This document shows, one piece after another, positions 21,418-34,162 of a stretch of DNA of 64,000 nucleotides. The translations under genes and the position numbers were made by a program. The DNA is from Nilaparvata lugens (Eukaryota > Arthropoda > Insecta > Hemiptera > Delphacidae): NCBI RefSeq assembly GCF_014356525.2, contig NC_052508.1, forward strand, positions 52,634,442 to 52,698,441. The letters run 5' to 3'. The notes under the pieces were generated by a model, which did not search any database, had not been told where the DNA came from, and worked only from the letters and a program-made list of their open reading frames with translations. Positions within the stretch are counted from its first letter, which is position 1; every line of letters starts with the position of its first letter.

Positions 21418-22026
21418 GAGACCTTGCAGGAAAGAAAAAGGAAAATTGAGGATTCAGATGATTGTGAAAAAAACCTCGAAGAAATTTTGACCCAAATTTT
21501 TGAGTGTATTAAATGTTCAAGCACATCAAAAACATCCATGTATGAATGTTTTAAAGGACACCTTTATTGTGAAACGTGTTACATGTCGGCTTGTAGCGAA
21601 GGATTTAAAGAGAGAATTCGGTGTCATAAATGTAATAGAAAACAAAGATTCCATCGAAACCGAGCAGTAGAAAATGCCATTGGCGAATTATCTGCTGCTT
21701 GCATTTATTGTGACCAAAAAATACTCATCAATAACATGGAAATGCATGAAAAATGCTTTTGTAAGAAGAATATTGTTCAGTGTGGTAATCATGGCGGTCT
21801 TTGTTCTTGGTCCGGGCCCTACTTCCAACTAACAGATCACCAGAAGTCTTGCACATTTCAAAATGTATCGCAAGCTGATGAACATCAATTAATAAAAACA
21901 GATACAACCAATAAAACAAGCACAATAACCCAGTGTTTTGAGAATCTCTTTATTGATCCATTAACTGTTTCTATATTCTTAGCATTTCTAATACTAAATT
22001 ATACGATATTTCGTCTTATTTTCTGA
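21418..22026 (+). CDS. SIAH-like RING/zinc-finger protein with C-terminal membrane segment
   Basis: Intronless frame. It is open from about 21334, but the first ATG is at 21418, giving 202 residues. Numbered from that Met, a RING-like cluster has Cys30/Cys33, Cys44/His48 (in KGHLYCETC), Cys51/Cys54 and Cys69/Cys72. It is followed by a SIAH-type zinc finger (Cys95/Cys98, His110, Cys113 or 115, Cys122, Cys129, His141, Cys145). GHLYC and the following RNxAxE segment are typical of SIAH/seven-in-absentia E3 ubiquitin ligases, which use the RING to recruit E2 and the C-terminal half to bind substrate. Here the substrate-binding TRAF-like domain is absent (SIAH is about 280 residues). A hydrophobic segment at about 181-202 replaces it, suggesting a tail-anchored membrane ligase. 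Lack of introns could mean a retrocopy or an expanded insect SINA-like family. Ligase activity is inferred. Confidence 0.65.
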   Translation, partial: ETLQERKRKIEDSDDCEKNLEEILTQIFECIKCSSTSKTSMYECFKGHLYCETCYMSACSEGFKERIRCHKCNRKQRFHRNRAVENAIGELSAACIYCDQKILINNMEMHEKCFCKKNIVQCGNHGGLCSWSGPYFQLTDHQKSCTFQNVSQADEHQLIKTDTTNKTSTITQCFENLFIDPLTVSIFLAFLILNYTIFRLIF

Positions 22027-22249
22027 TTTGAGTACATTATCAGGATTTTCCTAGCAGGACTGAACCCACTCAATTCGATTTTCCAACAAAATCACGACAA
22101 TCCGACTTGTATTTGTCTATAAAAACGTTGATCGTTGAACTTTGATCCCGTTTATCATTATAGACAAGTATTTTTGTCTTAGAAATCAAACTATAATTTC
22201 TAACTAAATTGTTTTTCATTTTCCTGACAAAGGTATAGGCTATTTCTAT

Positions 22250-22947
22250 TTTTATAGAGAGGTAGAAAAAATTGGATTTCTGCTGCATAACTCTATACAT
22301 TATTTCAAATTGAAGTTTACACTGACATTTTTTTCTTTGGAGAATATCAGTGTTTTTCAATATATTGGAAGCATTGGTGTTACTAATAAGGAATACTGAC
22401 AGAATATCACGATAAGCAGACTCATCTGTATGCATCTGTTGATTTTTTTCAATAACGGTTTTTGTCCATTTTATGAGAATAGTTGATCCCATAGATTTAT
22501 AAACTTCAATTCTAGAAATCTTGATAGATAAATACAAGAAATCTTGTACTCATATTTTGTTTGTAAAAAGGAGGAAGAAGAAAATTGAATTCCTCATTCA
22601 TAACTCTACATTTCTATTGTAACAAGCAAGCTAATACAAGGATTAATGTCAATCATGGCATTTTAAAAAAAAACCTATCTAATGCAAAATACCTTATGAA
22701 TGTAACTCGAGTTTTTTGTACATTCTATGAGAATAAACGATGATGACTCCGATGGTTCATGAGCTTCAATCCAAGAAATCCTAAGACAAAACTCACATGT
22801 TTCCAACTGAAAACCCAACTTCAGACACGGAGTAAAACCACGTTATTTGTTTCAAAAATAAAACACAACAGATGCAGATGAGTCTGCCTATCGTGAAATC
22901 CTTTATATTGTCAGCACATGTTATTAGTAATACCAACGCTTCCCAAT
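22250..22947. repeat. Degenerate direct and inverted repeats downstream of the SIAH-like gene
   Basis: Two blocks resemble each other directly (near 22258-22310 and 22570-22615, sharing gcataactctatacat / tcataactctacattt; and near 22470-22520 and 22725-22785, sharing tatgagaata). The segment gcattggtgttactaataag...cagactcatctgtatgcat (22368-22436) recurs inverted at about 22873-22947. Part of it matches the palindromic MITE core (gaagcattggtgttac). This is an old, scrambled duplication. A 155-residue minus frame across it is AT-driven and not credible as a gene. Confidence 0.5.
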
Positions 22948-25900
22948 CGACAAAAGCTGACTGTTTAAAGAGAATCTGACTACAGAAAGCCCAGGGGACT
23001 CACCGCTGTCTGGCTGGCAGCTACTTACAGTTGGCGGCTTCAATTTATAAATGTTTCAAATTTTTTCACTCAACTTGCATGTATTTTCGGTCGGCGCACG
23101 TGTTGTATTAGCTTTCTATTTATAATGTGTCAGTATGTCTTCTTCCGCTGTCGCCCTATGCGAGAACAAAACATGTGTGAAATGTAACGGGAGACAGTGG
23201 CACACGTTGAAGTCTGTTGTAGAAAGATGCTGGCTGCAAAAAAAATCAAATTATACTGCTCCTGCCAAGTAGATGAAAGATGGTATTGAAACTCACAAAT
23301 CTGTGCTCTAAAGACAGTATTCACAGATAATAAGCTAATTCAACTTTTTCATTCAAGTAAGGAGTCTAGTTTATTCATGCAATAGTTTATGATTGGTCAA
23401 TCAATACACATTGATATGACAAGATTAGTCACCTATATACGGTTAAATTTTATTCAAGATTGGAGTCTTGACACTTTTTCTCAAGTTATACATTCTTCTA
23501 GATATTTTGGTAAATCTCCCAATCAAGCTTCTACATTTACATCAGTCCTTGCATTATTATTTGTGAATTTTGAATGCTTTTCAATATCCGGTACCCATAT
23601 TCAGTCAGTGACGGCTTGTGATTGTAAAAACTGTGGGTTTCTGTATTTAGTCTTCAATAATTGGTTCCTCAATGACAGGCCTTGTGTATGAGTCCTACTC
23701 CAAAAGGTTGTTGTACCATGCTGCCTGTTTGTAATTCAATACCTAGATGAAAGTGGACTGAAAAGAATGAATAACTTGAAGATTGAAAACTAACGCTTAT
23801 TAAGTTTTGATACGAATCGGAAATCAATGTTCCAACGAAACTATGCTTATTCAAAAGAACTTCAACTCTATTTAATTTGAAAAAATCTGTCGTATTATTG
23901 ATCAATGGAAATTATTTCATCGCCCACTTAGTTACTACATACATTCATTGATGAAAAAAGGAAACTGATAGATTGTATTAACTTCACCCAGCACCTCCCG
24001 CTATCTACCAGCAGAAATTTAAAATACCAATCAGTTGACGAATCAAGAGAAAATAGGCGGAGCTTGAAGCTGTGTTTGAAGGCGTATTCACTTTTACTTG
24101 AAACAGTTCCTGCAGTCCACTGGCATCTATTGGAAATCGACCATGTTCCGATTGATCGGACGTTCTCATTTATCCCTTTATTCAATTATAATTGAACACT
24201 CTTATTTATAATTTGCTATGTTCTATCCCCTTTCTATTTCCAGGCATCTCGTGTTGCAAAACAATATGCTTTCTTTATCACTAGTAATTTTTCAGCTCAA
24301 CCTTCAACTGAAGATAATGCCTTGAACATGAAAACCATGAGTTCAGAGAAAATAAAACATAACTAGTAGAAAAGACGACATATATTGAGTTTTCATTTCT
24401 CCATACTTTGTGTTACTCTCTCCTAATTATCTAGCTGTCCTAACCTTAACAATACTTTTATAATGAATCTGTTATATATTTATGGTTTATTCTATTCGTT
24501 TTCTATGCATTTTGTTCTCTAAGGTTTGTACTTATTTCCATACCCACTTTGATGTATCTATAACTATCTACATCCTACCCTTACAATGACCAAAACTATA
24601 TTTAAGGAGTTCACTGAAACGTTACAGAGATTGATAATCTCAAGTATTTCTATTCACCAATTCAATATTCAATCTTATAACCTTAATCAATTATTTATTT
24701 CCACGATAGTTCTAAAACTCATAGACTATGATTCTAAACTAGTTCCTCAGTCTTCTAGTTTCTAGATATACAAAGGGTGAGTTCTCTCAATAATTGTGAC
24801 ATTATCAATGATTTTTACTCAATAGTTCAATTTGTTCTATTCTAATTCCCAACTTAACCTCTACACTTAACCGCTTGCAACAATAATATATATTTGATTA
24901 ACTATAGGCTAATATTGTTTTTTTATGTATCTATCACAGAGAATACCAAAGCCTGTGGTCAATGATGTTTGTTCACATTGGGTAAGCTGTAGTACCAGAA
25001 ACAGATGTCTGAATAATTTATTCCATTTCAGAGCGGCTCAACAAAGGATAGCAGCCTGGATATTAGGTGCAGTCCTCGTGCCTAGGGATTATGCCTACTT
25101 ATGGCGCTTGGGGACCTACTTGAGCATAGGCAAAGCCTAGGAGGTCCTGGCTTCATCAGGGAGAGGCTTACTCCCAAAGCTACGGTCTTGGGTCATGTTT
25201 AAAGGGAGCTCCACGCTCTCTATCTCTCTCTCTCTTGCTCACTCACTCCCGCTCTCTCTTCTCACTCTCTTCCCCTAGCGGATTAACTGTCATCAGTTCC
25301 GGAAATTCATCAGTGGCTACACAATTTATTTCTCTCCTTTCATTCATTGACTGTCCTCAACTCATCTCGCAGCCTCCAATGTGTTTTAGCTTCAGTACTG
25401 CTTTCATAATAATCATTTGTTGGAATATGCGGGGTTCCAAAGTTATGAAAATCCTGCCTGATATCATAGAGTGGTGGAATATATTGTATCCAGTGATATA
25501 ATGTTTAGATCATTGACTATCTTGAGAATCCCAAATCTGTTTATATTGAATGGTCAAATGCATTATCTCCATTTTTCCCTGCATCTACTTGGAACTTACA
25601 AGGAACATTAAAAGTCATCTACAAAATATGAAGTTACGATTCATTTTGATATGAGCATATATGTTGATACATTTGTATAATGCACGATTATTGATCAAAG
25701 TCAGAGTATTCCTCATATGGAGGGTTCTTTCACATAGAGTCTTATATACGAGTAAGTTGAATAATCTTCAAAAAATATCTTTTGGAAAGATAATCGTTAT
25801 TGGAGTTATTTATACAAGGGTTCTATTGCTAGATCAGTATTTTATTATTAAAAGTCCAGAATAAAATAATAAGTCTTACCAAAATCAAAAATGAACAATA

Positions 25901-26501
25901 TCATCAACAAATTCTGTTGGATGCCAGCTCAGCACGCATTATACATATTACTTTATATTCATGAATTGACATTATATATATTATTCTCATCCTTTCCAAA
26001 TACAAATATATTCAATCTGTTTTATCTAAGGATTTCTTCCTAATCTCATCCTCACTTGATTAAATAAATTAATTTTCAACATTCGGCTGAAGAACTCGTC
26101 ATTCCATTTACATTTCGATTAAATTGATTGGTTTAAAAGATTCAGCTGAGGAATTCTTGTTCATTTCATTTATATGCGAGGGAGAGTGGCAGGGCCACAT
26201 CAATCACCATTGAAACCGGAGTAATATTGACACGGCGCTTTATGCGAAAGTCATGTACTGTTAGTAATTCATACATGTTGGTAGAGGGGAGGAAACTCAT
26301 AATCTGAGGGTAGAACAGGGTGTGGTGGGTGATTCAGTATGAGCAGAAGGGTGGCTTATGCTCAAACAAGTGGATGACTTACTCACCAAGTCATTATCAT
26401 CAGCGAGATCATCAACATAATCATCCTCAGTATCATCATCATCATCATCATCATAATCTACATGATCATAACTATCATTATTATGGCCATCATTATTAGT
26501 C
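22948..26501. other. Non-coding stretch with CT-rich patch
   Basis: No gene was recognised. A pyrimidine-rich tract lies at about 25209-25265 (ctctctatctctctctctct). A GC-richer patch at 25030-25200 is preceded by a weak acceptor-like tttcag, but its frames have stops and match nothing. A trinucleotide ATC-rich patch is at 26398-26480. Confidence 0.4.
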
Positions 26502-26665
26502 CATCGTTGACGAACTTGAAATTTAGCTATGTTTGTTCTCACTTTTCAAAGTGTGGATAAGTGTGAAGAGTGAGTAAGATTTTCATCGTTGACGGACTTG
26601 AAATTTAGCTATGTTTGTTCTCACTTTTCAAAGTGTGGAAAAGTGTGAAGAGTGAGCAAGATTTA
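26502..26665. repeat. Two-copy tandem repeat, 82-bp unit
   Basis: The units start at 26502 and 26584 with catcgttgacgaacttgaaa and catcgttgacggacttgaaa. They stay nearly identical to gtgtgaagagtgag. The high identity indicates a recent tandem duplication. Confidence 0.85.
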
Positions 26666-27115
26666 CAAGTGTCAGAGTCCCCTGGAGTGTTCTTAAAATC
26701 GGAATATAAGTTTTAGGAACCTTGTTATAAAAATTAAATAATATAAATTTAAAAAAAGTTTGAATACATGAAATCACGTAGGCCTAATTAGTTACAATTT
26801 CATTTATGAAGACAACATATAACAACAATAACATTCTATTGATTCGAATTCTATAAAAATTGAGTCAGCTCATATACTGTAATGACGTAATGGTGACGAA
26901 TGGTCATTGGCCAATGAGAGATCGTTATCAGGGTGAACTGGTAATAGGAACTTAAAGTATACTCGCTCGTGATTAGTCGACATTTTGAGGATATTGGTCG
27001 ATGTAATGAGGTCTCAGCTGTCATTGGAATACCCATTCACTAAAAGCATTCGAGAGGGGCGTTCCCTGAACAGACTGAACAATTTGTATTATTGTTTTAT
27101 TATTTATTAATTTTA

Positions 27116-27142
27116 AAGGGTACTATAATTCTATTTTATAGA
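27116..27142 (+). repeat. Fragment of the foldback family seen at 29842-30060
   Basis: gggtactataattctatttt is identical to the right terminus of the hairpin at 29842-30060. It is probably a solo end. Confidence 0.5.
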
Positions 27143-27742
27143 GACTGAACAGAACATGTTGCATTTAGAGAGGATGTGAATGATTGACATCCAATCATTA
27201 ATCCTGCATAATTCGATATCATTCATATTTTGAGAACATTATAAAACGTATACTTTATCCATGGATCTCACTTGGAATATCATGCTTTATAGTTTATATT
27301 ATAGATCGTAAATGTACGAATTTGATTCTCTTCTTCTTCTTCTTCTTCCTATTTTTATTCTCTTTTCAACTACTCATATTTATCAAGCAACAGTCACTCA
27401 ACAATACTCCTATCACAGTACAATCATCACTATCACTATTCTTGTTATACAATGAATCGAAACTCGATTTCTCTCTCAAAACCATGGAGCTGAAAGCCAT
27501 GAGCGATCATTTTGTTGTCACAATTCACGTTGTTTGCGCTTTCGGCGTGATTCGGGTTGCGTGTCGTGTTGATAGATGAAGCAACATCGTCGAGCCCAAC
27601 CAATCCTGAAAAGATGGCATGGCATGGCATGGCCAGTTGGCATGATGCAACGTGACGGGCCACGGCTTTTCGTGAAAGCATCACTTCAATATTTGATGAT
27701 GCCAAATCATTTCCACAGATGGATGAACTATTTCTACCCGTA

Positions 27743-27823
27743 GCGAGACTGTCAGTATGGGCCGAGTGAGAAACGTTGTAGTGTTTATCGTCAGGAATGC
27801 TGACAGTTATTAGTGAATCACTC
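27743..27823. repeat. Short palindromic MITE copy
   Basis: The right arm aatgctgacagttattagtg followed by aatcac is well kept. The left arm gcgagactgtcagtat and the core have diverged. It belongs to the ~85-bp family described at 4916-5003. Confidence 0.5.
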
Positions 27824-28351
27824 GGCAGTGAAGCACGAAGTATCAAACCGCAATAGTCAGTCACTCTCACGCAAGATGTCCACTCCAAATGTCAGGCAGG
27901 ACCTAATTGCAGCTCATCATAGGAGAGGATTTCTTTCCTATTTGTGGAAACAATGCTCATTTTGGTTGCATTTTGAAGTAATCTGTGCTAGAAAGGAACT
28001 CAATACCATCTAACCATAATTATCATTATAGGAGTAATCCTATCGGAGCAGCTAATTATAATATTTTGTGCTATTTTGAAGTAATAAGAGTGCTGAAGAA
28101 GAACCTATTAGCGATTTTATTTTATTATCGCTCATTATGAAAATAGCTATATTATTAAACTACTACTTGAGTTCAAGTTACCGTTACCGTATTTTTATGA
28201 CTTGTCCTAATCTTGTAATTCTGGTTACAATTACCTTGGTTGAAAATTTTATTTTTACTTTCCTTGCCTTATTTACCATAGGTAAGGAAAGTATTGCTTT
28301 TCGAAAAAAATTAAGGTACCCAAATTTCAAAATTTCTATATTTCTATATAT

Positions 28352-28381
28352 AGTGTGTGTGTGTGTGGTGTGTGTGTGTGT

Positions 28382-28420
<39 letters not shown>
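28352..28420. repeat. (GT)n microsatellite
   Basis: Almost uninterrupted GT dinucleotides with two extra G interruptions. Translated frames over it (Cys/Val runs) are artefacts. Confidence 0.95.
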
Positions 28421-28422
<2 letters not shown>

Positions 28423-28997
28423 AATTTCATTGGTATGAAAATCCATACAGAAAGATATTCCGTACATGATTTTTCATTGAATTTCATTTATTTCGAAATT
28501 TCAGCACTCTTTGACTATTGAGAACAGGTAGACATGAGTTAATTGAAGTCATTAGTACATTGATAGCTCGTCCCACAAGGAATGTTAATTTGTAAACAGT
28601 GTTGTAAAACAAGATGTTGACATGTATCTGTTCTTGACAAGGAAAATAGTAGTTAGGAATCATGTCATTGATGGTGAAGTAATTTGAGGGTGTCGACCTT
28701 AGATTGAAAGCGAAAGAAAAAGCGAGAGAGGAAACAACTGAAGAGAGAATGAATACCGTCACCGTATGTCCATGGCACTGCACTGACCCCGTATCAACGA
28801 CCTTTGTAACATCTGCTAGGCAGCACAGCCCACGTAAAGTCCACAAGCGCAGGCCGAATAAGCACTCCTAAGTCCAAAGCACAAGTCTAAGCCCAAACAC
28901 CCAACGCCCAAGTAGCATCGACCTACAGTCATAACTGATTGGCTGGCTGGCGCTAAAGTCAGATTGGCTCCAAATTGTCAGCATGGTTTATCAATCA

Positions 28998-29084
28998 GTC
29001 AATTTTCAAATTGTCAGCAGTCTTTCAATAGGAAGCATGTCATAATTTTCATAAGAGAATCTGACAGTTCAAAGTGGATCACAC
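28998..29084. repeat. Short palindromic MITE copy
   Basis: The arm aattttcaaattgtcagca and the inverse arm aatctgacagttcaaagtgg flank a recognisable core (tcaataggaagcatgtc). Confidence 0.6.
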
Positions 29085-29130
29085 TATAGACTAGGCTACC
29101 ATACTGACAGCTGTCATAAGTCACTATATA

Positions 29131-29212
29131 GTGAGACTCACTCCAAAATGTCAGCATTGTTTGAATGAGAAGCGTTGGTGTTATACATATGTGGAATGCT
29201 GACAGTTTGAAT
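29131..29212. repeat. Short palindromic MITE copy
   Basis: gtgagactcactccaaaatg and tcagcattg, then core tttgaatgagaagcgttggt, then the inverse arm ggaatgctgacagtttgaat. One of the better-preserved copies. Confidence 0.7.
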
Positions 29213-29841
29213 TTATTGCAAATGTGGACTACTTAGGTGGCCAACTACTAACAACGTGTTTCGAATCACAAATGGTGCAATTCACTGACAGTAGATGATC
29301 GAATACACATGAGATTTACTGTTTTTTCTTGGCAGTAAAGTGCTTGAGTATCGTCGCAGTTGCTTATGAATAACTTATTTTCACTGAATTTGTATTGATT
29401 TCACGTTTCAAGCATGAATTTTAAGCGAAAAATTAAGTATTTTTCTAGAGTACTTATCACGTTGGATTTTGAATCATTTTCAATATATTTCATACCCCCA
29501 TGAATATGTTTATTCTAATTTCAGCGTTTCTTGATGATTGTTGTATTGTACCATAATGTAGAACTGTTGTAGCAAGTACGTTCTAATCTTAAAGGAGTCA
29601 CAAGGTGCCAGAACCCTGTTGAAAAGGTAATGTTCACTTATAAAAAAAAATAAATTCGTATGGCTTTTGTTGGTGGGGAGTTCCCTTTCGGGAATGTTCC
29701 ACCGCCTGAATATATAATTTAAGCCGTCAATGGGCCTTACGACTGTCATACTTCAGCCGGGACCGACAATTTAACGTGCCCATCTGTTCACTTATAGAAT
29801 CGTATGAATCAACGAATATATATTGCTTTTGGTTTATCAAA

Positions 29842-30060
29842 TAGAATTATAGTACCCTTAAAAAATTGATAAAATATTAAAAACAAGAATACAAATTGTA
29901 ATGTAACTACTAGTTTCTAGTTATAAAAATGAATCTATAATAAATAAAATAAATTATTTTTATAACGTGAGGATGGTGTGATCACCGGAACTAGTAGTTA
30001 CATTACAATTTGTATTCTTGTTTTTAATATTTTTCTAGGGTACTATAATTCTATTTTATA
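29842..30060. mobile_element. Foldback element (MITE-like), ~72-bp arms
   Basis: The left arm starts tagaattatagtacccttaa and continues acaagaatacaaattgtaat and gtaactactagtt. The right arm 29989-30060 is its inverse (aactagtagttacattacaa ... gggtactataattctatttt). The loop is about 70 bp. No coding capacity. Confidence 0.8.
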
Positions 30061-32560
30061 AATACAATAAAGTAGCCCTGAATTCATACATTTTAAAAAT
30101 TGCTTTTAGTATTTGGTATTATCAGTTTTTTTACGGAGATTTACAGATTACTACAATTCAGATAAAGAAATGTTGCCTCTTTTCCAAGTGTAATCGTCAA
30201 ATCGACCGTAATTTACTTAGGCTATTCCAAGAAGTCCTTAAAAATTAGAAACTGATGTATTTAGAATGGTTTTTATATGTTTTAATAGGTCAAATTATTT
30301 TACAGATGCAGTAAAATCTAAAATTATTCAAATTATTTATTCGATTGTGTCAGAAAAATTGAGTAATTTGTGACTGCATAATGTAATCATGCAGTCCAAT
30401 AAATTCCACTACAAATCTCGTCCTATCCTTTAGAATCCACATTTTTGGAATGAAATGTAGGTCGGACATATCATACATGTTTCAACATTCAAAAATAGAT
30501 TGGAATGAAAGCATTGGCATACAGGTTGAAATTTTCTCACGCTGCTGAAAAATTAGGCGGCAATTCTTGTTTGGGGAGCGACAGTGGCTCTAAAGTGAAG
30601 ATAAGAGTACAAGTATGCATCTGCTTGGAACATTTCGAGTGGACTAATCTCAGCCACTTGAACAGTAAATATTCAAATGAACATGTCCAACTTAATTATA
30701 CTCAACTTCGACCTCAATACGTCTCGGTGAGACAAAATACAGATTCTTTTTATAACCTGTTGACAACTCTCACAGAATTTATTTACAAATTATGATAATT
30801 TCGTCTCATTAGGAAGGAAGTCGCCGCTGAAGATAATGGCGCGTTTTCATGCCTTGTTGAACTGACGTTCCAAACTGGAAAGTGTACCCTGTTTAAAAGA
30901 AAGACAGTGACTATTGCTCTCTTCAAATCTGGCCTTGTCCCCATAACTTTGGATTTGTACAGTTCTACACTGTGTAACAGACACCTGGATAAAACTCGAA
31001 AACCCTTCTCATTATTTGGATTGTATAAAATACAGAGGTTTCCACGTATAGTATTACGTTGCCAACGCTATGAGACTATCCCTTGATCAACTAATCCTAC
31101 AAACAATCCAAAGAAAAGTCGAATTCTCAGACTAAATTAAATCCTTTATTACATTTACCGTGCAACGAATTGATTCAATTTGTAAAATACTAAAACTTCT
31201 ATTTTTCTATTTTATATCAAAATTTGTAAGTGTTGCAAAGAGGAATAATGAGACAATTTTGGATGGATTGTACCAGAGAGTAGTCAGTACTTCTTACCTA
31301 TACTTCTAGATCTTCCCTTATCTCTGGTTGTACCGTAGACGAATGTAGGGTAGATCCTCTATGTATTTTACCCTAGAGCCTTAACTATAGTTTTCAAATT
31401 ATCAGAACCTCTATCATTGAATTCTTATGTATCATACGTCTTATTGTCGTCAGTTTCAAACACTCAAAACCTGTATTCGCACTTTGCTCAAATCTAATCA
31501 AATAACGGGTGTGTACGAGTATTTTCCCATTAAATCCTTCATGCATCATAGAGGGAATTCAATTACAATAAAGAGCCATGAAGACATTTTACATTAGTGT
31601 CACTGAATTGAACGGTAATCCTCACAGAGAGAAATGTCCTCCCGGGGAGCTTGATCTGTAGATTATTTTTGATTTGCCGTTTGAGAGATTGAGTTTGAAG
31701 AGTTACACTGATCTTAAGAGCCAAGAGTGCATCCTTCCTGTTTCCTCATGTTGAAATATTTTACGAAGAAGAATTATTGAATTTGAAGTATTTGAGTTAC
31801 ACTGGAAAAATCTTCTAATTTTCAGCGAAAACCTCTTCACTCAAACGCAACTTAAAAATGAAAAAAATATACTCTCTATATTCTGTGCTTAATCAACGAC
31901 ACCATTCATATAGGCAACAGACTACATCTTATACCATATTATGGATAAGCAACAAACTATTTATATTATAATTTGATATGGTGCGATACACATCCACATT
32001 CAACTCCGACTTGTAAATTGGAATTCATGGTGGTTTGCTTGTGCAGCCAGATGTCAAATTTGAGCAGCGACTGAGCAGTTTCGCGTAATTGGAAGTGGCT
32101 ACAGATAAATTTGCTGAGCATTCAAGTGTGAAAACCAGTCCAAGTTGGTTGAAGCTCAATGCTCAATACTTGTGCGCTCGTAAATCATGCATTTATTGCC
32201 ACTGAAACGGCTAGCAGACCACACTGGTAGCGTTTCCTCGTCCATGGAATTCTTGTTTGACACTATCTTGAATCCTTTCTTATTACCACGGTTACAAATC
32301 AACCATGAATTATTTTGATTCAATATATCATCAATAAATTTGCTCGTACCTTGAATTTCAAAGAGTGCTTTTTGTTAATCAAATCTCATTCTACATATTA
32401 TTGGATTATCATCCAATATTCTCAAAAAATAATGGAGTATCCAGGAACGTGAACCTGTCTTATCAAAATTAGGACTGAAGTTCAATTGAAAGAACCGATT
32501 CCATTTTTGACCTTATAAATTAGGCAACTAGGAAGTTGCCTTATAAACTTGAGAGAAATT
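30061..32560. other. Non-coding stretch, nothing recognised
   Basis: AT-rich sequence with short frames only. A 96-codon frame at 30505-30795 is slightly richer in composition than its surroundings but has no recognisable motif or splice context. Confidence 0.4.
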
Positions 32561-32660
32561 TGGAAAAGGAACAGTTTGGGCCTTGACCTGTTGTTCCTTT
32601 CCCAATCATTCATAGTTGAGAATGATATTGTATGTACCAATGTATAAATAAATAAATAAA
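32561..32660 (+). repeat. LINE-like 3' tail with (ATAA)n end
   Basis: ggaacagtttgggccttgac, ctgttgttcctttcccaatc, then ataaataaataaataaa. The same sequence occurs inverted at 34163-34255 and, more decayed, at 16390-16490. The recurring tail ending in short A-rich repeats is typical of non-LTR retrotransposon or SINE 3' ends. Confidence 0.65.
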
Positions 32661-33106
32661 CTGTAGTTTTTCAATTCAATATTCAGGAAATTCTTATGAA
32701 TGAAGTGTTATCTAAAGAATGCAACAGATGAATCGGGATTTCGTGTTAGGATAAGCCGGGATCTTATAATTTTAAAAATGAAAACCATTGAAAGAACTCA
32801 ATTTGCTCGGATCTTCAAATTAAAGTCGTGATAGTCTTGGTTCGCAGTTGAAATTTGAAATCAAGACCACTAGAATCATGAAGCTTCCAGTCAAATAACT
32901 CGGCGTGCATTTACCAAAATACCTTATATCCCTCCTAGAAATGCAATTAGGATCTGCTTGACATTTATGTTGAATAAGTCATGTAAACTGTCAACTCATC
33001 TTGATGAATCATGATTGAGCAAAAATGAGCATCCACGAAAACACGAAATTGACTGGCATCCAAAGACAGTTGTTCTTGAGAGATGATTGTAGAGAGTCTA
33101 AGATAC

Positions 33107-33190
33107 GATTCACTCCAACGTGTCAGAACTGTGTGAATGGGATGGTTCAATATTTATTGTAAGAAGTGCTGATAGATCAGAGTGAATCTC
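33107..33190. repeat. Short palindromic MITE copy, divergent
   Basis: gattcactccaacgtgtcag at the left and gctgatagatcagagtgaat at the right preserve the arms. The core gtgaatgggatggtt is only partly recognisable. Confidence 0.55.
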
Positions 33191-33690
33191 AAGAAAAGCC
33201 ACAGCCTCTCTACAGGCAGGCCTTCTCATTAAATCTGCTCCAGATACGGTTTTATCACGAATCATGTAAACTGACGACGATGCATTTAGGAGAGAGAGAG
33301 AAAATAATCGGGACTGGCGAAGAGCCAATGATTCGTGAGGCCATGGAAATATTCGTGACTTCCTTGCAACTTGCAATGACACCAGATTGTAAAGCAACTC
33401 AAGAAAGCTGCTCGGAGATACAGAAATGTTGGTGCAGCAACCAAGAAACCTGTAGCGTGCAGGCTAGAATAAAATTTTGGTGAGAATATTGCATTTGAGA
33501 AGAAAAGCTTTTGAGCTCCAAAGCACAGATATACTGCATTGATAGGTGTTGATAATAATTGGTTAACTGTTAATGCTTAGAAAATTTGTGATAAATCTTT
33601 ATCTAAATGTAACTGCAAGAATAGTATATAGAATAGCTATATACTATCCTTGAATGTAGCTGTAGATGAAAATAGAGAAAATGTAGGTAT

Positions 33691-33996
33691 GATTAGTATC
33701 ATGTAACAAATGAAGAAGTTCTAAGACGTACGAAGAAATCTAAAGAAATTCTGAACACCATTAAGATTTGTAAGCTTCAATACTTGGGACAAATAATGAG
33801 AAATGAGTCCAGATACTCTCTGCTGCAGCTCATCTTGCAGGGGAAGATAGATGGAAGGAGAGGACCAGGGAGACGAGGGATATCCTGGTTACACAATCTT
33901 AGGGAATGGACCGGGAAGACATCTGTTGAACTTTTCTGAATTGCTGTCAACAGGGTCAGACTTGCCCTGCTGGTCGCCAACGTCCGAAAAGGATAG
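33691..33996 (+). pseudogene. LINE reverse-transcriptase C-terminal fragment
   Basis: The plus frame through gaagttctaagacgtacg encodes motifs typical of the extreme C-terminus of insect jockey/RTE-like non-LTR retrotransposon ORF2: EVLRRTKKSKEIL, LQYLGQIMRNE, LLQLILQGKIDGRRGPGRR and SWLHNLREWTG. An in-frame TGA interrupts it about 23 codons before the terminal TAG (33994-33996). It is 5'-truncated, as is usual for LINE insertions, and lacks the catalytic RT core. The short GAAGAAGAAG run just after it resembles the simple-repeat tail of such elements. Confidence 0.75.
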
Positions 33997-34162
33997 CGCA
34001 CTACAAGAAGAAGAGGTATGATTAGAGATGTGCGGATTTATGGTTGATACCTTTACAAATTGGTAATGATTTGGTAAACCAGACAATACAGTATAATATT
34101 TATAATATATTCGTCTACTATTGCTGTGAGAGGAGTATAGAGGAAGAGGAGACGAATATTGG

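Noticed and set aside
22070..22537. 155-codon minus frame
   Set aside because: AT-driven Lys/Ile/Asn composition across a degenerate repeat; no motif or splice context.
27445..27888. 147-codon minus frame
   Set aside because: It overlaps a MITE copy and simple patches; no recognisable domain, and the opposite strand is equally open.
28330..28470. Cys/Val-rich frames and CA-repeat frames near 39.5 kb
   Set aside because: Translations of dinucleotide microsatellites.
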